NCBI GenBank assembly: GCA_021730905.1
Contig: JAKFYK010000085.1
Location: 36,188 to 100,187 of the forward strand
Origin: Betaproteobacteria bacterium
GTDB lineage: Bacteria > Pseudomonadota > Gammaproteobacteria > Burkholderiales > SG8-41
DNA length: 64,000 nucleotides
Direction of reading: 5' to 3'
Within the stretch, counting starts at the first letter, position 1. Every line of letters begins with the position of its first letter. The position numbers and the translations under genes are program-made. The notes beneath the pieces are model-generated. The model was given only the letters and a program-made list of their open reading frames with translations. It did no database searches and was not told where the DNA came from. Positions 1-9,475 of this stretch are shown here, piece by piece.

Positions 1-744
1 GCGCGCATCGATCAGCGCGATGTCCTGCGGCGTGGTGACGATAATCGCGCCGGTCACCGGCACGCGCTGCGCCAGTGTGAGTTGAATATCGCCGGTGCCC
101 GGTGGCAGATCGACAATCAGGTAATCCACATCGCGCCACTTGGTTTCGTTGAGCAATTGCTCCAGCGCCTGTGTCACCATCGGGCCGCGCCACACCATCG
201 GCGTTTCAACATCGATCAAAAACCCGATCGACATCGCCTGTATGCCGTGACCTTCCATCGGCTCCAGCGATTTGTTGTCCTTGGAAACCGGTTTACCGCT
301 AATGCCCAGCATCATCGGCTGCGACGGGCCGTAGATATCGGCATCGAGTACGCCGACCGTCGCACCCTCGGCTGCCAGCGCCAACGCGAGATTCACCGCC
401 GTCGTGCTCTTGCCCACGCCACCCTTGCCCGACGCAACCGCGATGATGTTCTTCACACCCGGCACCAGTTTCACGCCGCGCTGCACCGCATGTTTGATAA
501 TGTTCATGGTGACGCTCACCGACACGTTGCCCATGCCCGGCAGCGTTTTCAGCCTGGCGATGATTTCGTCGCGTATCGGCGCAAGCTGGCTTTTTGCCGG
601 ATAGCCGAGCTGCACATCCAGCGTCACATTGTTGCCATCCACCTTGATGTTGCGCGCGGACTTGCTGGTGATGTAATCCTTGTGCGTATTGGGATCGACG
701 AGCGTTTGCAGTGCGTCTTTGACCTGCTGTTCGGTGATGGCCAT
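1..744 (-). CDS. mrp: Mrp/ApbC iron-sulfur carrier P-loop ATPase (3' part outside window)
   Basis: Cytosolic ATPase thought to carry and deliver Fe-S clusters to apoproteins. The visible 248 residues hold an N-terminal MIP18/DUF59-type domain (about residues 5-80) and then the ParA/MinD-like ATPase with a deviant Walker A, GKGGVGKST, at residues 106-114. DADIYGPSQP and VDLPPGTGD follow, both characteristic of Mrp/NBP35. The family is about 360 residues, so roughly a third is missing past base 1, including the expected CxxC cluster-binding motif. The start ATG at 744 begins MAITEQQV. It is transcribed divergently from metG, a pairing often seen in proteobacteria. Confidence 0.93.
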   Translation of the reverse strand, partial: MAITEQQVKDALQTLVDPNTHKDYITSKSARNIKVDGNNVTLDVQLGYPAKSQLAPIRDEIIARLKTLPGMGNVSVSVTMNIIKHAVQRGVKLVPGVKNIIAVASGKGGVGKSTTAVNLALALAAEGATVGVLDADIYGPSQPMMLGISGKPVSKDNKSLEPMEGHGIQAMSIGFLIDVETPMVWRGPMVTQALEQLLNETKWRDVDYLIVDLPPGTGDIQLTLAQRVPVTGAIIVTTPQDIALIDAR

Positions 745-897
745 GTGCGTATTTTCCGGTTTGCGGTGAGCTGAACTGAGGGCGGAATTGTAATGAGAAT
801 TGCCCGTCGCGTGTGATTTACTGTAAGGGAATTACGGCGGGATTTGTTACAATTCAAGCTCTTAGCCAAGCCCGCCGCCACCCCGTCTGTATTTACC

Positions 898-2985
898 ATG
901 ACCCAGCGCCGCATATTCGTCACTACCGCTCTGCCCTACGCCAACGGCGCGTTCCATATCGGGCACATCATGGAGTACATCCAGGCCGATATCTGGGTGC
1001 GCTTCCAGCGCATGCAGGGGCACGAAGTTCACTTCGTCGGTGCCGACGACGCGCACGGCGCGCCGATCATGATTGCCGCCGAAAAAGCGGGCAAGACGCC
1101 ACAGGAATTTGTGGCTGACATCTCGGCAGGCCGCAAACAGTATCTCGACGGCTTTCATATCCAATTCGACAACTGGCATTCCACCGAATCGCCCGAAAAC
1201 ACCGAACTGTCGCAGGATATTTACCGGCGACTCACGCAAGCCGGCCTGATTTATAAAAAACCCGTTGAGCAACATTTCGATCCGGTCAAAGGCATGTTCC
1301 TTGCCGACCGTTACATCAAAGGCGAGTGCCCGAAATGCCACGCGAAGGATCAGTACGGCGACGCCTGCGAAGTATGCAGTTCGGTGTACGCGCCGACGGA
1401 ATTGATCAATCCCTACTCAACGCTCTCTGGCGCGACGCCGGTGCTGAAAACGTCTGACCATTATTTCTTCAAACTCTCCGATGAAAAATGCATTGCCTAC
1501 TTGAGAAAGTGGCTCGACGAACCGGGCCGCCTGCAGCCGCAAGTCGCCAACAAAGCGCGTGAATGGCTCGAAGGCAAAGATGATCAAAAGCTCGGCGATT
1601 GGGATATCTCTCGCGACGCGCCCTACTTTGGCATCCCGATTCCCGATGCGCCGGGTAAATATTTTTACGTGTGGCTGGATGCGCCGATCGGCTATCTCGC
1701 CAGTTTCAAGAACTACTGCGCGAAAGCGGGTATCGATTTCGAGAAATTCCTTGCTGATCCGCAAACAGAGCAGATTCATTTCATCGGCAAGGACATCATC
1801 TACTTCCACACGCTGTTCTGGCCGGCGATGCTGGAATTTGCTGGCAAGCCCTACAAGACGTCAAAACTTTACGTTTATGTGCACGGCTTTATTCAGTTAG
1901 GTGGGGAAAAGATGTCCAAGTCGCGCGGCACTGGCCTCAGTCCGCTGCGCTATCTGGATGTCGGCATGAATTCGGAGTGGCTGCGCTATTACATCGCGGC
2001 AAAGCTTAATGGCTCGGTTGAGGATATCGATTTCAACCCTGATGACTTTATGGCGCGGGTGAATAGCGATTTGGTTGGTAAGTATGTGAATATTGCTAGT
2101 CGAGCGGCAGGATTTATTGCAAAACAATTCGATGGCGTACTGGATTTCCCAGATGAAGCGGAATCAGTAACCGTCGAACGACTGGCGCGCCTTCAATTTG
2201 AACTCGACACAATCCGAGATTTCTATGAGCGACGGGAATTTGGACAGGCCGTTCGTCATATCATGGGCTTAGCAGATAGAGTTAACCAGTCATTCGACGC
2301 TGCAAAGCCATGGGTACTCGCAAGAGACTCATCCAAGGCAAAAGAGCTTCACGGAGTATGCTCAAGAGCAATCGAAGCGTTTCACGCATTGACAGTCAGT
2401 CTCGCACCTATTCTGCCACGGACGGCCAGCATTGCATTCCGGGATTTTCTCAAGTTTGAAGAAAAACCAATATGGAAAGCGCATAACTTCCGACAACACC
2501 GTATCGGTAGTTATCAACACTTGTCAAATCGCGTTGAGGAAAAACAACTTGATGCGTTATTTGAAATTCCAAAGGATACAAAACCAGTGACCGCATCTAC
2601 ACCGCACGCCACCTCTCCCTCAAAAACCGAAGCAACTGCGAGCGTCGCCAGCGCCACGCACATTTCCATCGACGACTTCGCCAAGGTCGATCTTCGCATC
2701 GCAAAAATCACCAACGCCGAACACGTCGAAGGCGCCGACAAGCTGCTGAAGCTCACGCTCGATGTCGGCGTGCTCGGCACGCGCCAGGTGTTCGCCGGTA
2801 TCAAGTCGGCTTATGACCCGGCGACACTGATCGGCAAACACACTGTCGTTGTCGCCAATCTCACGCCGCGCAAGATGAAGTTCGGCCTGTCGGAAGGCAT
2901 GATCCTCGCCGCGAGCGGAGATTCACCTGGGCTGTTCCTGCTCTCGCCCGACAGCGGCGCGCAGCCCGGCATGAAAGTTAAGTAA
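898..2985 (+). CDS. metG: Methionyl-tRNA synthetase
   Basis: Charges tRNA-Met with methionine in the cytosol. Class I signatures are complete: HIGH at residues 20-23 ([10 protein letters not shown]) and KMSKS near residues 338-342. A zinc knuckle CPKC...CEVC sits around residues 144-160. The C-terminal 110 residues form the OB-fold tRNA-binding dimerisation domain ([13 protein letters not shown], then RQVFAGI). The frame is open upstream to 844, but [17 protein letters not shown] is the conserved N-terminus, giving 695 residues. The stretch from about 2040 to 2600, the anticodon-binding domain and linker, is visibly more AT-rich with different codon choice from either flank, suggesting a recombined segment. 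An AT-rich repeat follows the stop. Confidence 0.97.
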   Translation: MTQRRIFVTTALPYANGAFHIGHIMEYIQADIWVRFQRMQGHEVHFVGADDAHGAPIMIAAEKAGKTPQEFVADISAGRKQYLDGFHIQFDNWHSTESPENTELSQDIYRRLTQAGLIYKKPVEQHFDPVKGMFLADRYIKGECPKCHAKDQYGDACEVCSSVYAPTELINPYSTLSGATPVLKTSDHYFFKLSDEKCIAYLRKWLDEPGRLQPQVANKAREWLEGKDDQKLGDWDISRDAPYFGIPIPDAPGKYFYVWLDAPIGYLASFKNYCAKAGIDFEKFLADPQTEQIHFIGKDIIYFHTLFWPAMLEFAGKPYKTSKLYVYVHGFIQLGGEKMSKSRGTGLSPLRYLDVGMNSEWLRYYIAAKLNGSVEDIDFNPDDFMARVNSDLVGKYVNIASRAAGFIAKQFDGVLDFPDEAESVTVERLARLQFELDTIRDFYERREFGQAVRHIMGLADRVNQSFDAAKPWVLARDSSKAKELHGVCSRAIEAFHALTVSLAPILPRTASIAFRDFLKFEEKPIWKAHNFRQHRIGSYQHLSNRVEEKQLDALFEIPKDTKPVTASTPHATSPSKTEATASVASATHISIDDFAKVDLRIAKITNAEHVEGADKLLKLTLDVGVLGTRQVFAGIKSAYDPATLIGKHTVVVANLTPRKMKFGLSEGMILAASGDSPGLFLLSPDSGAQPGMKVK

Positions 2986-3000
2986 CGCAAGTGAGTAACG

Positions 3001-3030
3001 TAAGTATTTGTTTTTATTTATTTTTAAAAT
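3001..3030 (+). repeat. AT-rich leader repeat, copy 1 (G type)
   Basis: TAAGTATTTGTTTTT followed by ATTTATTTTTAAAAT, ending nine bases before the ATG of the enolase-superfamily gene. It is preceded by a partial echo, TAACGCAAGTGAGTAACG, that begins at the metG stop codon. No Shine-Dalgarno sequence is visible before the downstream ATG. This is one of nine related copies in the window and is oriented with transcription. Confidence 0.8.
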
Positions 3031-3039
3031 TTTGCCACA

Positions 3040-4149
3040 ATGAAAATTCACAGCGTTGAAACGATCGCCATCGATATTCCGCTGAAGCAAAATTTCGGCG
3101 GCTCGACCTACAGCGTGCTGAAACGCAGCACGGTGATCACGCGGCTGCGCACGAAAGACGGTCTTACCAGCAACGTCTACAACGGCGACAACCGCAGCCA
3201 CGCCGGAGAGATTGCGCGCATGGTGCGCGACGACTTATTTCCGCTGGTGAAGGGCATGGGCATTTTCGAGTACGAGCGCATCTGGGAAAAGCTGTTCGCG
3301 CTCACTACCGCGCAGGGCGACCGCAAGATTCTGATGGAAGCCATTTCCTGCATCGATTGCGCGATCTGGGACCTGATCGGCAAGGCGCGCGGCCAAAGCG
3401 TGCGCGAATTACTTGGCGGCTATCGTGACACGCTGCCAATTATTTCCATCGGCGGTTATTACATGCCGGGCAAAAAGCTCGCCGACTTCGGCAAGGAAGT
3501 CGAGTCGTACCGCAAAGCCGGCATGGCGGGTTGCAAGTTCAAGGTCGGTGGCCTGTCACCGGAAGACGATGCCAAGCGCGTTGCGGTCGCGCGCAAGGCT
3601 GTGGGCAATGACTTCATGCTGTGCGTCGATGCCAATCGCGGCTGGAACGCGCAGGACGCAATCCGATTTGCGGGCTTGATCGAGCATCTGAACATCGCGT
3701 GGTTTGAAGAGCCCTGCCACTGGTACGACGATGCAGCGATGATGGCGCGCGTGCGGCGCGCGATTCGCATGCCGGTCACCGCCGGCCAGAGCGAAATCAC
3801 TTGTCAAGGCGTGCGCCGCCTGCTGGACGCCGGTGCGGTGGACTACGTGAACTACGATGTGTCTGAAGGCGGCGGTGTCACCGACTGGCGGCGCGTGGCC
3901 GGGTTGTGCGCCACCGCCGGCGTGCAAATGGCGCATCACGAAGAATCGCAGATCGCATCGCAACTGCTGGCCGCTGTGCCACACGGCACTTACGCCGAAT
4001 GCTTCGCGCATCCCGACCGTGATCCGGTGTGGCAGCATATGTGGGTGAATCGCCCGCCAGCGAAAAACGGATTATTCAAGGTATTGAACAAACCGGGCTT
4101 CGGCATCGAACTCGACGAAAAAATGGTGACACGCTACCGCGTCGCGTGA
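3040..4149 (+). CDS. Mandelate racemase / muconate lactonizing enzyme family protein (enolase superfamily)
   Basis: Divalent-metal enzyme that abstracts the proton alpha to a carboxylate; the substrate cannot be read from sequence. It has the two-domain layout: a capping domain up to about residue 125, then the barrel. Barrel signatures are the KxK motif (K166, K168 in CKFKVGG), metal ligands D197 (CVDANRGW), E223 (WFEEP) and E252 (AGQSE), and a histidine pair at 299-300. The KxK pair plus a late histidine suits the MR subgroup, whose members are mostly acid-sugar dehydratases or racemases. The length, 369 residues, is normal. The ATG lies directly after a repeat with no obvious ribosome binding site. 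The next gene encodes an amidohydrolase, so both may act on one substrate. Confidence 0.85.
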   Translation: MKIHSVETIAIDIPLKQNFGGSTYSVLKRSTVITRLRTKDGLTSNVYNGDNRSHAGEIARMVRDDLFPLVKGMGIFEYERIWEKLFALTTAQGDRKILMEAISCIDCAIWDLIGKARGQSVRELLGGYRDTLPIISIGGYYMPGKKLADFGKEVESYRKAGMAGCKFKVGGLSPEDDAKRVAVARKAVGNDFMLCVDANRGWNAQDAIRFAGLIEHLNIAWFEEPCHWYDDAAMMARVRRAIRMPVTAGQSEITCQGVRRLLDAGAVDYVNYDVSEGGGVTDWRRVAGLCATAGVQMAHHEESQIASQLLAAVPHGTYAECFAHPDRDPVWQHMWVNRPPAKNGLFKVLNKPGFGIELDEKMVTRYRVA

Positions 4150-4207
4150 CACGCAATTCGTACAATTCGTTGCACGACTGAATCAACAACAAAAGGAAAA
4201 CCATCTG

Positions 4208-5203
4208 ATGAGATCCATCGACATCCACGCCCACATCATCCCCGGTTCTCTGTGGAAGGCCGCCGACGCCGGCAAGGAATGGTTCGGCTACCGCCATGAG
4301 CCCGGCGAAGGCCTCGGCACCATCGTGGGCGGCGGCATGCGCACCAACTTTACCTCGCCGAAGGTGCGCTACACCATCGCGGAACGGCTGAAGGACATGG
4401 ATGAACAGAAGGTGGATGTGCAGGTGCTGTCGACACATATGCCGTTCGTCGGCTATCACCTTGACGCCGCACAGGGGCTAGCACTCGCGCGCGACGTAAA
4501 CGACGAGATCGCCGCGGCAGTGCGCCAGGAACCGAAGCGCCTTGCCGGCCTCGCCACGCTGCCCGCGCAGGACGTCAAGTCTGCCATCGACGAACTGGAG
4601 CGCTCCGTGACTAAACTCGGACTGAAGGGCGCGACGCTCGACACGCAGGTAAACGGCGATCAATGGGATGATCCGAAGTTTCTGCCGCTGTTCAAAGCCG
4701 CCGAGCAGATGGGCGCGATGCTGTTTTTCCATCCGCAGCCGCAGAACAACTTCCTCGCGCAGCGGACGAAAAAACACGGATTGTTCAACAGCCTCGGCGT
4801 CATCCTCGACGATGCGATCGTCGCCGCGATCCTGATTTGCGGTGGCGTACTCGAAGCCTGTCCGAAAGTACGCATCTGCATCGCCCATGGCGGCGGCCCG
4901 ACCTGCTACGCGATGGGCCGACTCGACCGCGGCTGGCACGGACGTCCCGAGTCGCGCGCTACGCCCAAACCGCCAAGCGCGTACCAGAAACAGCTTTACT
5001 ACGACACCGTCACCGGCAGCGAAGAGGCGCTGCGCTTCCTGATCGATCAGGTGGGCGCCGACCGCGTGGTACTCGGCAGCGACTGGCCGTTTGTGCCGTG
5101 GCATCCTTCGCCTTCTGCATGGGTGCAGGGCTTGAAGTCACTCACGCAGGACGAGAAAGAAAAGATTTTGTCGGGCAACCTGGAGTCGTTGCTGGGACTG
5201 TAA
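4208..5203 (+). CDS. Amidohydrolase family 2 protein (ACMSD / gamma-resorcylate decarboxylase-like)
   Basis: TIM-barrel metal-dependent hydrolase or non-oxidative decarboxylase of the ACMSD type. The HxH metal motif is at residues 7-9 (DIHAHI). Later signatures are FFHPQ (metal or substrate His), IAHGGG and GSDWPF, whose Asp is the usual catalytic metal ligand. The length of 331 residues is typical. The ATG follows AAGGAAAACC. It sits 58 bp behind the enolase-superfamily gene on the same strand and is probably co-transcribed with it. Members decarboxylate aromatic or muconate semialdehyde acids, or hydrolyse lactones. The substrate here is unknown. Confidence 0.85.
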   Translation: MRSIDIHAHIIPGSLWKAADAGKEWFGYRHEPGEGLGTIVGGGMRTNFTSPKVRYTIAERLKDMDEQKVDVQVLSTHMPFVGYHLDAAQGLALARDVNDEIAAAVRQEPKRLAGLATLPAQDVKSAIDELERSVTKLGLKGATLDTQVNGDQWDDPKFLPLFKAAEQMGAMLFFHPQPQNNFLAQRTKKHGLFNSLGVILDDAIVAAILICGGVLEACPKVRICIAHGGGPTCYAMGRLDRGWHGRPESRATPKPPSAYQKQLYYDTVTGSEEALRFLIDQVGADRVVLGSDWPFVPWHPSPSAWVQGLKSLTQDEKEKILSGNLESLLGL

Positions 5204-5251
5204 GCGGCTGAACCTGCCGTTCGATCCGGCGATGCGGGCAACTGTGACGAT

Positions 5252-5767
5252 TCAATCCCTTTTCATGCTGATCGCCGTCAGTATTCCCTGCATCAATGCG
5301 AATGGCGTCGGCGGACAACCGGGCACGGCCACATCCACCGGAATCACATTCGACACGCGCCCGCGGCTGGCGTAGTTCTCGCCAAAGATGCCGCCGCAAC
5401 ACCCGCAGTCGCCGACCGCCACCACCAGTTTGGGATCGGGCGTGGCGTCGTAGGTGCGCTTCAGCGCCACTTCCATGTTACGCGACACCGGGCCTGTTAC
5501 CAGCAGCATGTCCGCGTGGCGCGGACTGGCCACGAATTTAATGCCTAATCCTTCGAGATTGTAGTACGGACAATTCAACTGGTTGATCTCCAGTTCGCAG
5601 CCGTTGCACGAACCGGCATCAACATGGCGTATCGCCAGCGATCCGTGAAAACGTTCCAGCACCGCCGCCTGCAAACGGTCTACCGTCACGCGCAGCGCGT
5701 CATCCGGCAGCGGATAGGCTTCGGTCTTGATGCCGGTTTTGACGATCTGCTTGAATATGCGCAACAC
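5252..5767 (-). CDS. hyfI: HyfI/NuoB-like Fe-S subunit of hydrogenase-4-related membrane complex
   Basis: Small electron-transfer subunit homologous to NuoB, HycG and HyfI. In this family four cysteines bind the proximal 4Fe-4S cluster, and they are present: CNGC at 54-57, the GDCGCCGG stretch at 119-126 and PGCPP at 150-153. The cluster should therefore be intact even though the partner large subunit has lost its nickel ligands. Its 171 residues are normal for the family. It is the last gene of the operon, starting one base after the large-subunit stop. It converges with the amidohydrolase gene across a 48 bp gap. Confidence 0.9.
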   Translation of the reverse strand: MLRIFKQIVKTGIKTEAYPLPDDALRVTVDRLQAAVLERFHGSLAIRHVDAGSCNGCELEINQLNCPYYNLEGLGIKFVASPRHADMLLVTGPVSRNMEVALKRTYDATPDPKLVVAVGDCGCCGGIFGENYASRGRVSNVIPVDVAVPGCPPTPFALMQGILTAISMKRD

Positions 5768-5768
5768 G

Positions 5769-7343
5769 TCAGAGGTCCTGTCCCGCGTAGCTCAGGTTAA
5801 ACGACTTATTGATCAGCGGAAAATCCGGCACGATGTTGCCGAGCACCGCGTGTTCCAGCAGTGGCCAGTTGTGCCACGACGGATCGCGCGGATGCAGCCG
5901 CGCGATGCGGCCTTCGCTGCCGGTTTCCAGCGCAACAAATACGTCGCCGCGCCAGCCTTCGACCCAGCCGATGCCGAGCTTGCCCGCCGGCGGTGTCGGA
6001 ACCGGCACAACAATTTCGCCCAGCGGCAGGCGATCCACGATCAGCCGCAGCAGGCGGATCGATTCATGAATTTCCGTGAAACGCACCACCACTCGCGCGG
6101 CTACGTCGCCCGCACTGTGATTCGCGATCTTCACCTCAAGTTCGCGATAAGGCGTACAGGGATGCGTCACGCGCACGTCACATGCCTGCCCGCTCGCGCG
6201 CGCGGCCTGTCCAATCAAACCCAGCCGCGCGGCGAGTTCCGGCGTCACGCATCCGCAATCGACGAAACGGTCCTGCAACCCCGCGTGTTCGTCGTAGATG
6301 CGCTGCATGCGCCGCACGGTTTCTTCAATACGCGCGCATTCGTCACGCACACGCGTAACCCCGTCGTCGGGAAAGTCCCGTGCGACGCCGCCCGGCACCA
6401 TCACGTCCATCAGATAGCGATGGCCGAACAACGCTTGATTCAGCCGCAATACGTCTTCTTTCAGTATCAAGAATTGCGATAAACCGAATGCCAGCCCCGC
6501 GTCGTTGCCGAGAAAACCGAGGTCACCGAGATGATTGGCGATGCGCTCGCGCTCCAGCAGCAATGCGCGCAGCCACAGGGCACGCGGCGGCGGCGTGATG
6601 TCCGCCGCGCTTTCCACTGCCATCGCATACGCCCAGCCGAACGCCGCGGCGGAATCGCCTGACACGCGCGCCGCGAGCTTCGCGCCTTCCGCCAGCGACA
6701 TCTGCTCGAAACGCTTTTCGATGCCCTTGTGCTTGTAGCCGAGGCGCTGCTCAAGGCGCAGCACGCGCTCGCCGACGATGGAAAAGCGGAAATGTCCCGG
6801 CTCTATGGTGCCCGCATGCACCGGGCCAACGGGGATTTCATGCACGCCGTCGCCGCTCACCTGCACGAACGGGTAAGCATCGGAAGGTGCTGTTACGGCT
6901 ATAAATTCTTCTTTTTTAACAAATACTTGCGTATCACCCACCTCTGCCGATTTACGCAGCGGAAATTCATCTTCGCGCCACCCGGTATGGCGCAACCACT
7001 TGCGTTCATCCGCCGCACCTGTGGCGATCAACCCCAGCAGATCACGCGTTGCGCGCTGCATGCGGTTCGCTGCGGGAAACAAATCAGAAATGTCCGGATA
7101 AGCCATATCCGCCAACGGCAGCGTAATCACCGCCAGTTCCGTCCCGGCGACGAGTGCGGCATGCACGGCATAGCCGCCTGCCGTCTGCGTGTAATCGGAG
7201 CCCCACAGCGCCACCAGCCGCCCGCCGCCTACAACCGTCTGTTCGCACAGCGCGCGCCACTGCTGCGCATCCACGCGCGCATGGCGGATGCTGAAGGCAG
7301 CATGCAGCGCGTCAAATGCAATATCGGATGCATCGGTACTCAT
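5769..7343 (-). CDS. hyfG: HyfG/HycE-like large subunit lacking Ni-binding cysteines (Ehr type)
   Basis: Fusion of a NuoC-like N-terminal domain (about residues 1-125) to a NuoD/hydrogenase large-subunit domain (from about residue 155). In true group 4 NiFe hydrogenases the N-terminal ligand motif is CGxC; here it is RVSGDS (226-231), so both cysteines are serine. The C-terminus ends ...NKSFNLSYAGQDL with no DPCxxC motif. The protein cannot hold a NiFe centre, as in energy-converting-hydrogenase-related (Ehr) complexes. Residues 138-147 (TQVFVKKEEF), in the linker between the domains, are encoded by a copy of the AT-rich repeat. The gene lies three bases after hyfF. Confidence 0.9.
   Translation of the reverse strand: MSTDASDIAFDALHAAFSIRHARVDAQQWRALCEQTVVGGGRLVALWGSDYTQTAGGYAVHAALVAGTELAVITLPLADMAYPDISDLFPAANRMQRATRDLLGLIATGAADERKWLRHTGWREDEFPLRKSAEVGDTQVFVKKEEFIAVTAPSDAYPFVQVSGDGVHEIPVGPVHAGTIEPGHFRFSIVGERVLRLEQRLGYKHKGIEKRFEQMSLAEGAKLAARVSGDSAAAFGWAYAMAVESAADITPPPRALWLRALLLERERIANHLGDLGFLGNDAGLAFGLSQFLILKEDVLRLNQALFGHRYLMDVMVPGGVARDFPDDGVTRVRDECARIEETVRRMQRIYDEHAGLQDRFVDCGCVTPELAARLGLIGQAARASGQACDVRVTHPCTPYRELEVKIANHSAGDVAARVVVRFTEIHESIRLLRLIVDRLPLGEIVVPVPTPPAGKLGIGWVEGWRGDVFVALETGSEGRIARLHPRDPSWHNWPLLEHAVLGNIVPDFPLINKSFNLSYAGQDL
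6901..6932 (-). repeat. AT-rich repeat, copy 2, inside hyfG
   Basis: On the minus strand it reads ACGCAAGTATTTGTTAAAAA and runs on into AGAAGAATTTAT. It shares ACGcAAGTATTTGTT with copies 1 and 9. It lies within the hyfG reading frame, in step with it, and encodes TQVFVKKEEF in the linker between the NuoC-like and NuoD-like domains. It is more diverged than the intergenic copies. Confidence 0.6.
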
Positions 7344-7346
7344 CGT

Positions 7347-8798
7347 TCATCCGATCAGCTTCGCCGCCGCCCGGTACCAGTCGGCAAGGTACGGCGGTAT
7401 CCACAAGCCCAACATCAGCACGATGCCCAGATGCACGAACACCGGTATCAATGCCGGCGCGTGCGGCAGGCGTTTCGCGGTGGTGTCGCCGAACACCATC
7501 GCCTGCACCCGTGAAAACATCGCGGCAAACGCCACGGCCAGCGATACCAGCAAGATCGGTGTGGCCCACGGTTGTTCGCGCATGGCGGTGGTCAAAATCA
7601 GGAACTCGCTCGCGAACACGCCGAACGGCGGCATGCCGAGTATCGCCAGCGTGCCCAGCATCATGCCCCAGCCGATGGTGGGGTTGGTCACGATCAGGCC
7701 GCGTATCTGATCCATCACCTGCGTGCCGGTTTTCTGCGTGGCGTGGCCGACCGTGAAAAAGATTGCCGACTTGGTGAGGCTGTGCACTGTCATATGCAAC
7801 AACGCTGCAAAAGTCGCCACCGGCCCGCCCATGCCGAAGGCGAACGTGGTGAGTCCCATGTGTTCAATCGATGAATATGCAAACATGCGCTTCACGTCTT
7901 TTTGCCGCGACAGAAAAAATGCCGCCACCACTACCGACAGAATGCCGAAACCCATCATCAGATTGCCGGCGAACGGCGTGCCGAGCGCGCCATCCACCAG
8001 CACCTTGCAGCGCACGACGGCATACAAGCCAATATTAAGCAGCAGCCCCGACAGCACGGCGGAAATCGGCGTCGGGCCTTCGGCATGCGCGTCGGGCAGC
8101 CAGTTATGCAGCGGCGCCAGTCCCACCTTGGTGCCGTAACCTACGATCAGAAATACGAACGCCAACGACAACACCGTCGGCTCAAGATCACCTTTCACCT
8201 GATTGAGATGCGTCCACAACAGCGCGTTGCCGCCGCCGCCCAGCACCTTTTCCGCTGCGAGATACAGCAATATCGTACCGAACAGCGCCTGCGCAATGCC
8301 CACACTGCACAGAATGAAATATTTCCATGCCGCTTCGATGCTGGCCGGCGTGCGGTACAGACTTACCAGCAGCACGGTAGTCAGCGTCGCGGCCTCCAGC
8401 GCCACCCACAATATGCCCATGTTATTGGTCAGCAACACCAGCAGCATGGTGAACACGAACACCTGATACATGCAGTGATACAGCCGCAAGCGGCGCGCGG
8501 TGATCCTGCCGTGCTCCTGCTCGTTCAACATGTACGGGCGGCTGAATAATGCCGTGGTAAACGCGACAAACGTGGTGAGCGCCACCAGAAACACGTTAAA
8601 CGAGTCGACAAAAAAGGCGTCGTTATACGCAAGCAGCGCACCCTCGCCGATCACGCGCGCCGCCAGCAGCGTCGAAGCGGCAAAAGTCATCAGGCTTACC
8701 AGCACATTGAGGCGCGAGGCCTGCGCGCGGTCGCCATAAAGCGCGAGCACCATCGCCCCTACCAACGGCGAACCCAGCGTAAAAACGATCTCGTTCAC
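7347..8798 (-). CDS. hyfF: HyfF-like antiporter-type membrane subunit
   Basis: Polytopic proton-translocating subunit related to NuoN/NuoM/NuoL and HyfF. Its 483 residues have about 13-14 hydrophobic segments. Conserved charged intramembrane positions are visible: the Glu in WVALEAATL and the Lys in GYGTKVGLAPLHNWLPDAH, the hallmark of the antiporter module. Start is GTG at 8798, giving a GTGA overlap with the hyfE stop, which implies translational coupling. There is no long lateral C-terminal helix as in NuoL. The role is inferred from the family: coupling electron transfer in HyfG/HyfI to ion movement. Confidence 0.9.
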   Translation of the reverse strand: MNEIVFTLGSPLVGAMVLALYGDRAQASRLNVLVSLMTFAASTLLAARVIGEGALLAYNDAFFVDSFNVFLVALTTFVAFTTALFSRPYMLNEQEHGRITARRLRLYHCMYQVFVFTMLLVLLTNNMGILWVALEAATLTTVLLVSLYRTPASIEAAWKYFILCSVGIAQALFGTILLYLAAEKVLGGGGNALLWTHLNQVKGDLEPTVLSLAFVFLIVGYGTKVGLAPLHNWLPDAHAEGPTPISAVLSGLLLNIGLYAVVRCKVLVDGALGTPFAGNLMMGFGILSVVVAAFFLSRQKDVKRMFAYSSIEHMGLTTFAFGMGGPVATFAALLHMTVHSLTKSAIFFTVGHATQKTGTQVMDQIRGLIVTNPTIGWGMMLGTLAILGMPPFGVFASEFLILTTAMREQPWATPILLVSLAVAFAAMFSRVQAMVFGDTTAKRLPHAPALIPVFVHLGIVLMLGLWIPPYLADWYRAAAKLIG

Positions 8799-9475
8799 CG
8801 CTCGGATTCCTTGAGCTTTTCCATATGCTTCAGATCGAGACTGTCGAAAGCTTCACGCACCTGGAAAAAGAAAATACCGAGTATCAGCACACCCACCATC
8901 ACATCCAGCAGGATTCCCAGCTCAACCACCATTGGCATGCCGTACGTGGCGCTGGTCGCGGCGAAAAACAATCCGTTTTCCATCGCCAGAAAACCGATCA
9001 CCTGCGGCAGCGCTTTGCGGCGCGTAATCATCATCAGAAACGCCAGCAGCACCACCGCAATGGCAATGCCCAGCGTGCCGCGCGTAATGGTTCCAGCGAG
9101 TTGAGAAATTGGCAGTGCGAGATTGAAGGCAAACACCACCAGTACAATGCCCGCCAGCATGGTTGCAGGTATGTTAATCAGCGTCTCGACGTCCCATGTG
9201 ATGTCGAGCCGGCGGATCAGATAATGCAGAACCATCGGCAACACGATGACTTTCAGCAATATCGTGAAAAAAGCCGACACATAAAGTTCGCTGTGACCCG
9301 TATACCAGGCGACGATCACGCTGTTGATCGCCAGCACCGCGCCCTGCCACGCAAACAGATAGATCAGCGACCGTATCCGCCGTTGCGCGAGCATCGCGAA
9401 TGCGATCAGCAGCAGCAGAGATGCCATCAGATTGATCAGTTGGGCGGACATCGGCATCGCAGACATGGACATCAC
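8795..9475 (-). CDS. hyfE: HyfE-like membrane subunit (NuoK-related)
   Basis: Small polytopic membrane protein of 226 residues with about six or seven helices, matching HyfE of hydrogenase-4 complexes. The C-terminal half resembles NuoK (RKALPQVIGFLAMENGLFF contains the conserved membrane Glu). The possible start codons are GTG 9475 or ATG 9472, both directly behind the hyfC stop. The end overlaps hyfF by four bases. HyfE normally bridges the antiporter subunits and HyfC in the membrane arm. Confidence 0.88.
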   Translation of the reverse strand: MMSMSAMPMSAQLINLMASLLLLIAFAMLAQRRIRSLIYLFAWQGAVLAINSVIVAWYTGHSELYVSAFFTILLKVIVLPMVLHYLIRRLDITWDVETLINIPATMLAGIVLVVFAFNLALPISQLAGTITRGTLGIAIAVVLLAFLMMITRRKALPQVIGFLAMENGLFFAATSATYGMPMVVELGILLDVMVGVLILGIFFFQVREAFDSLDLKHMEKLKESER

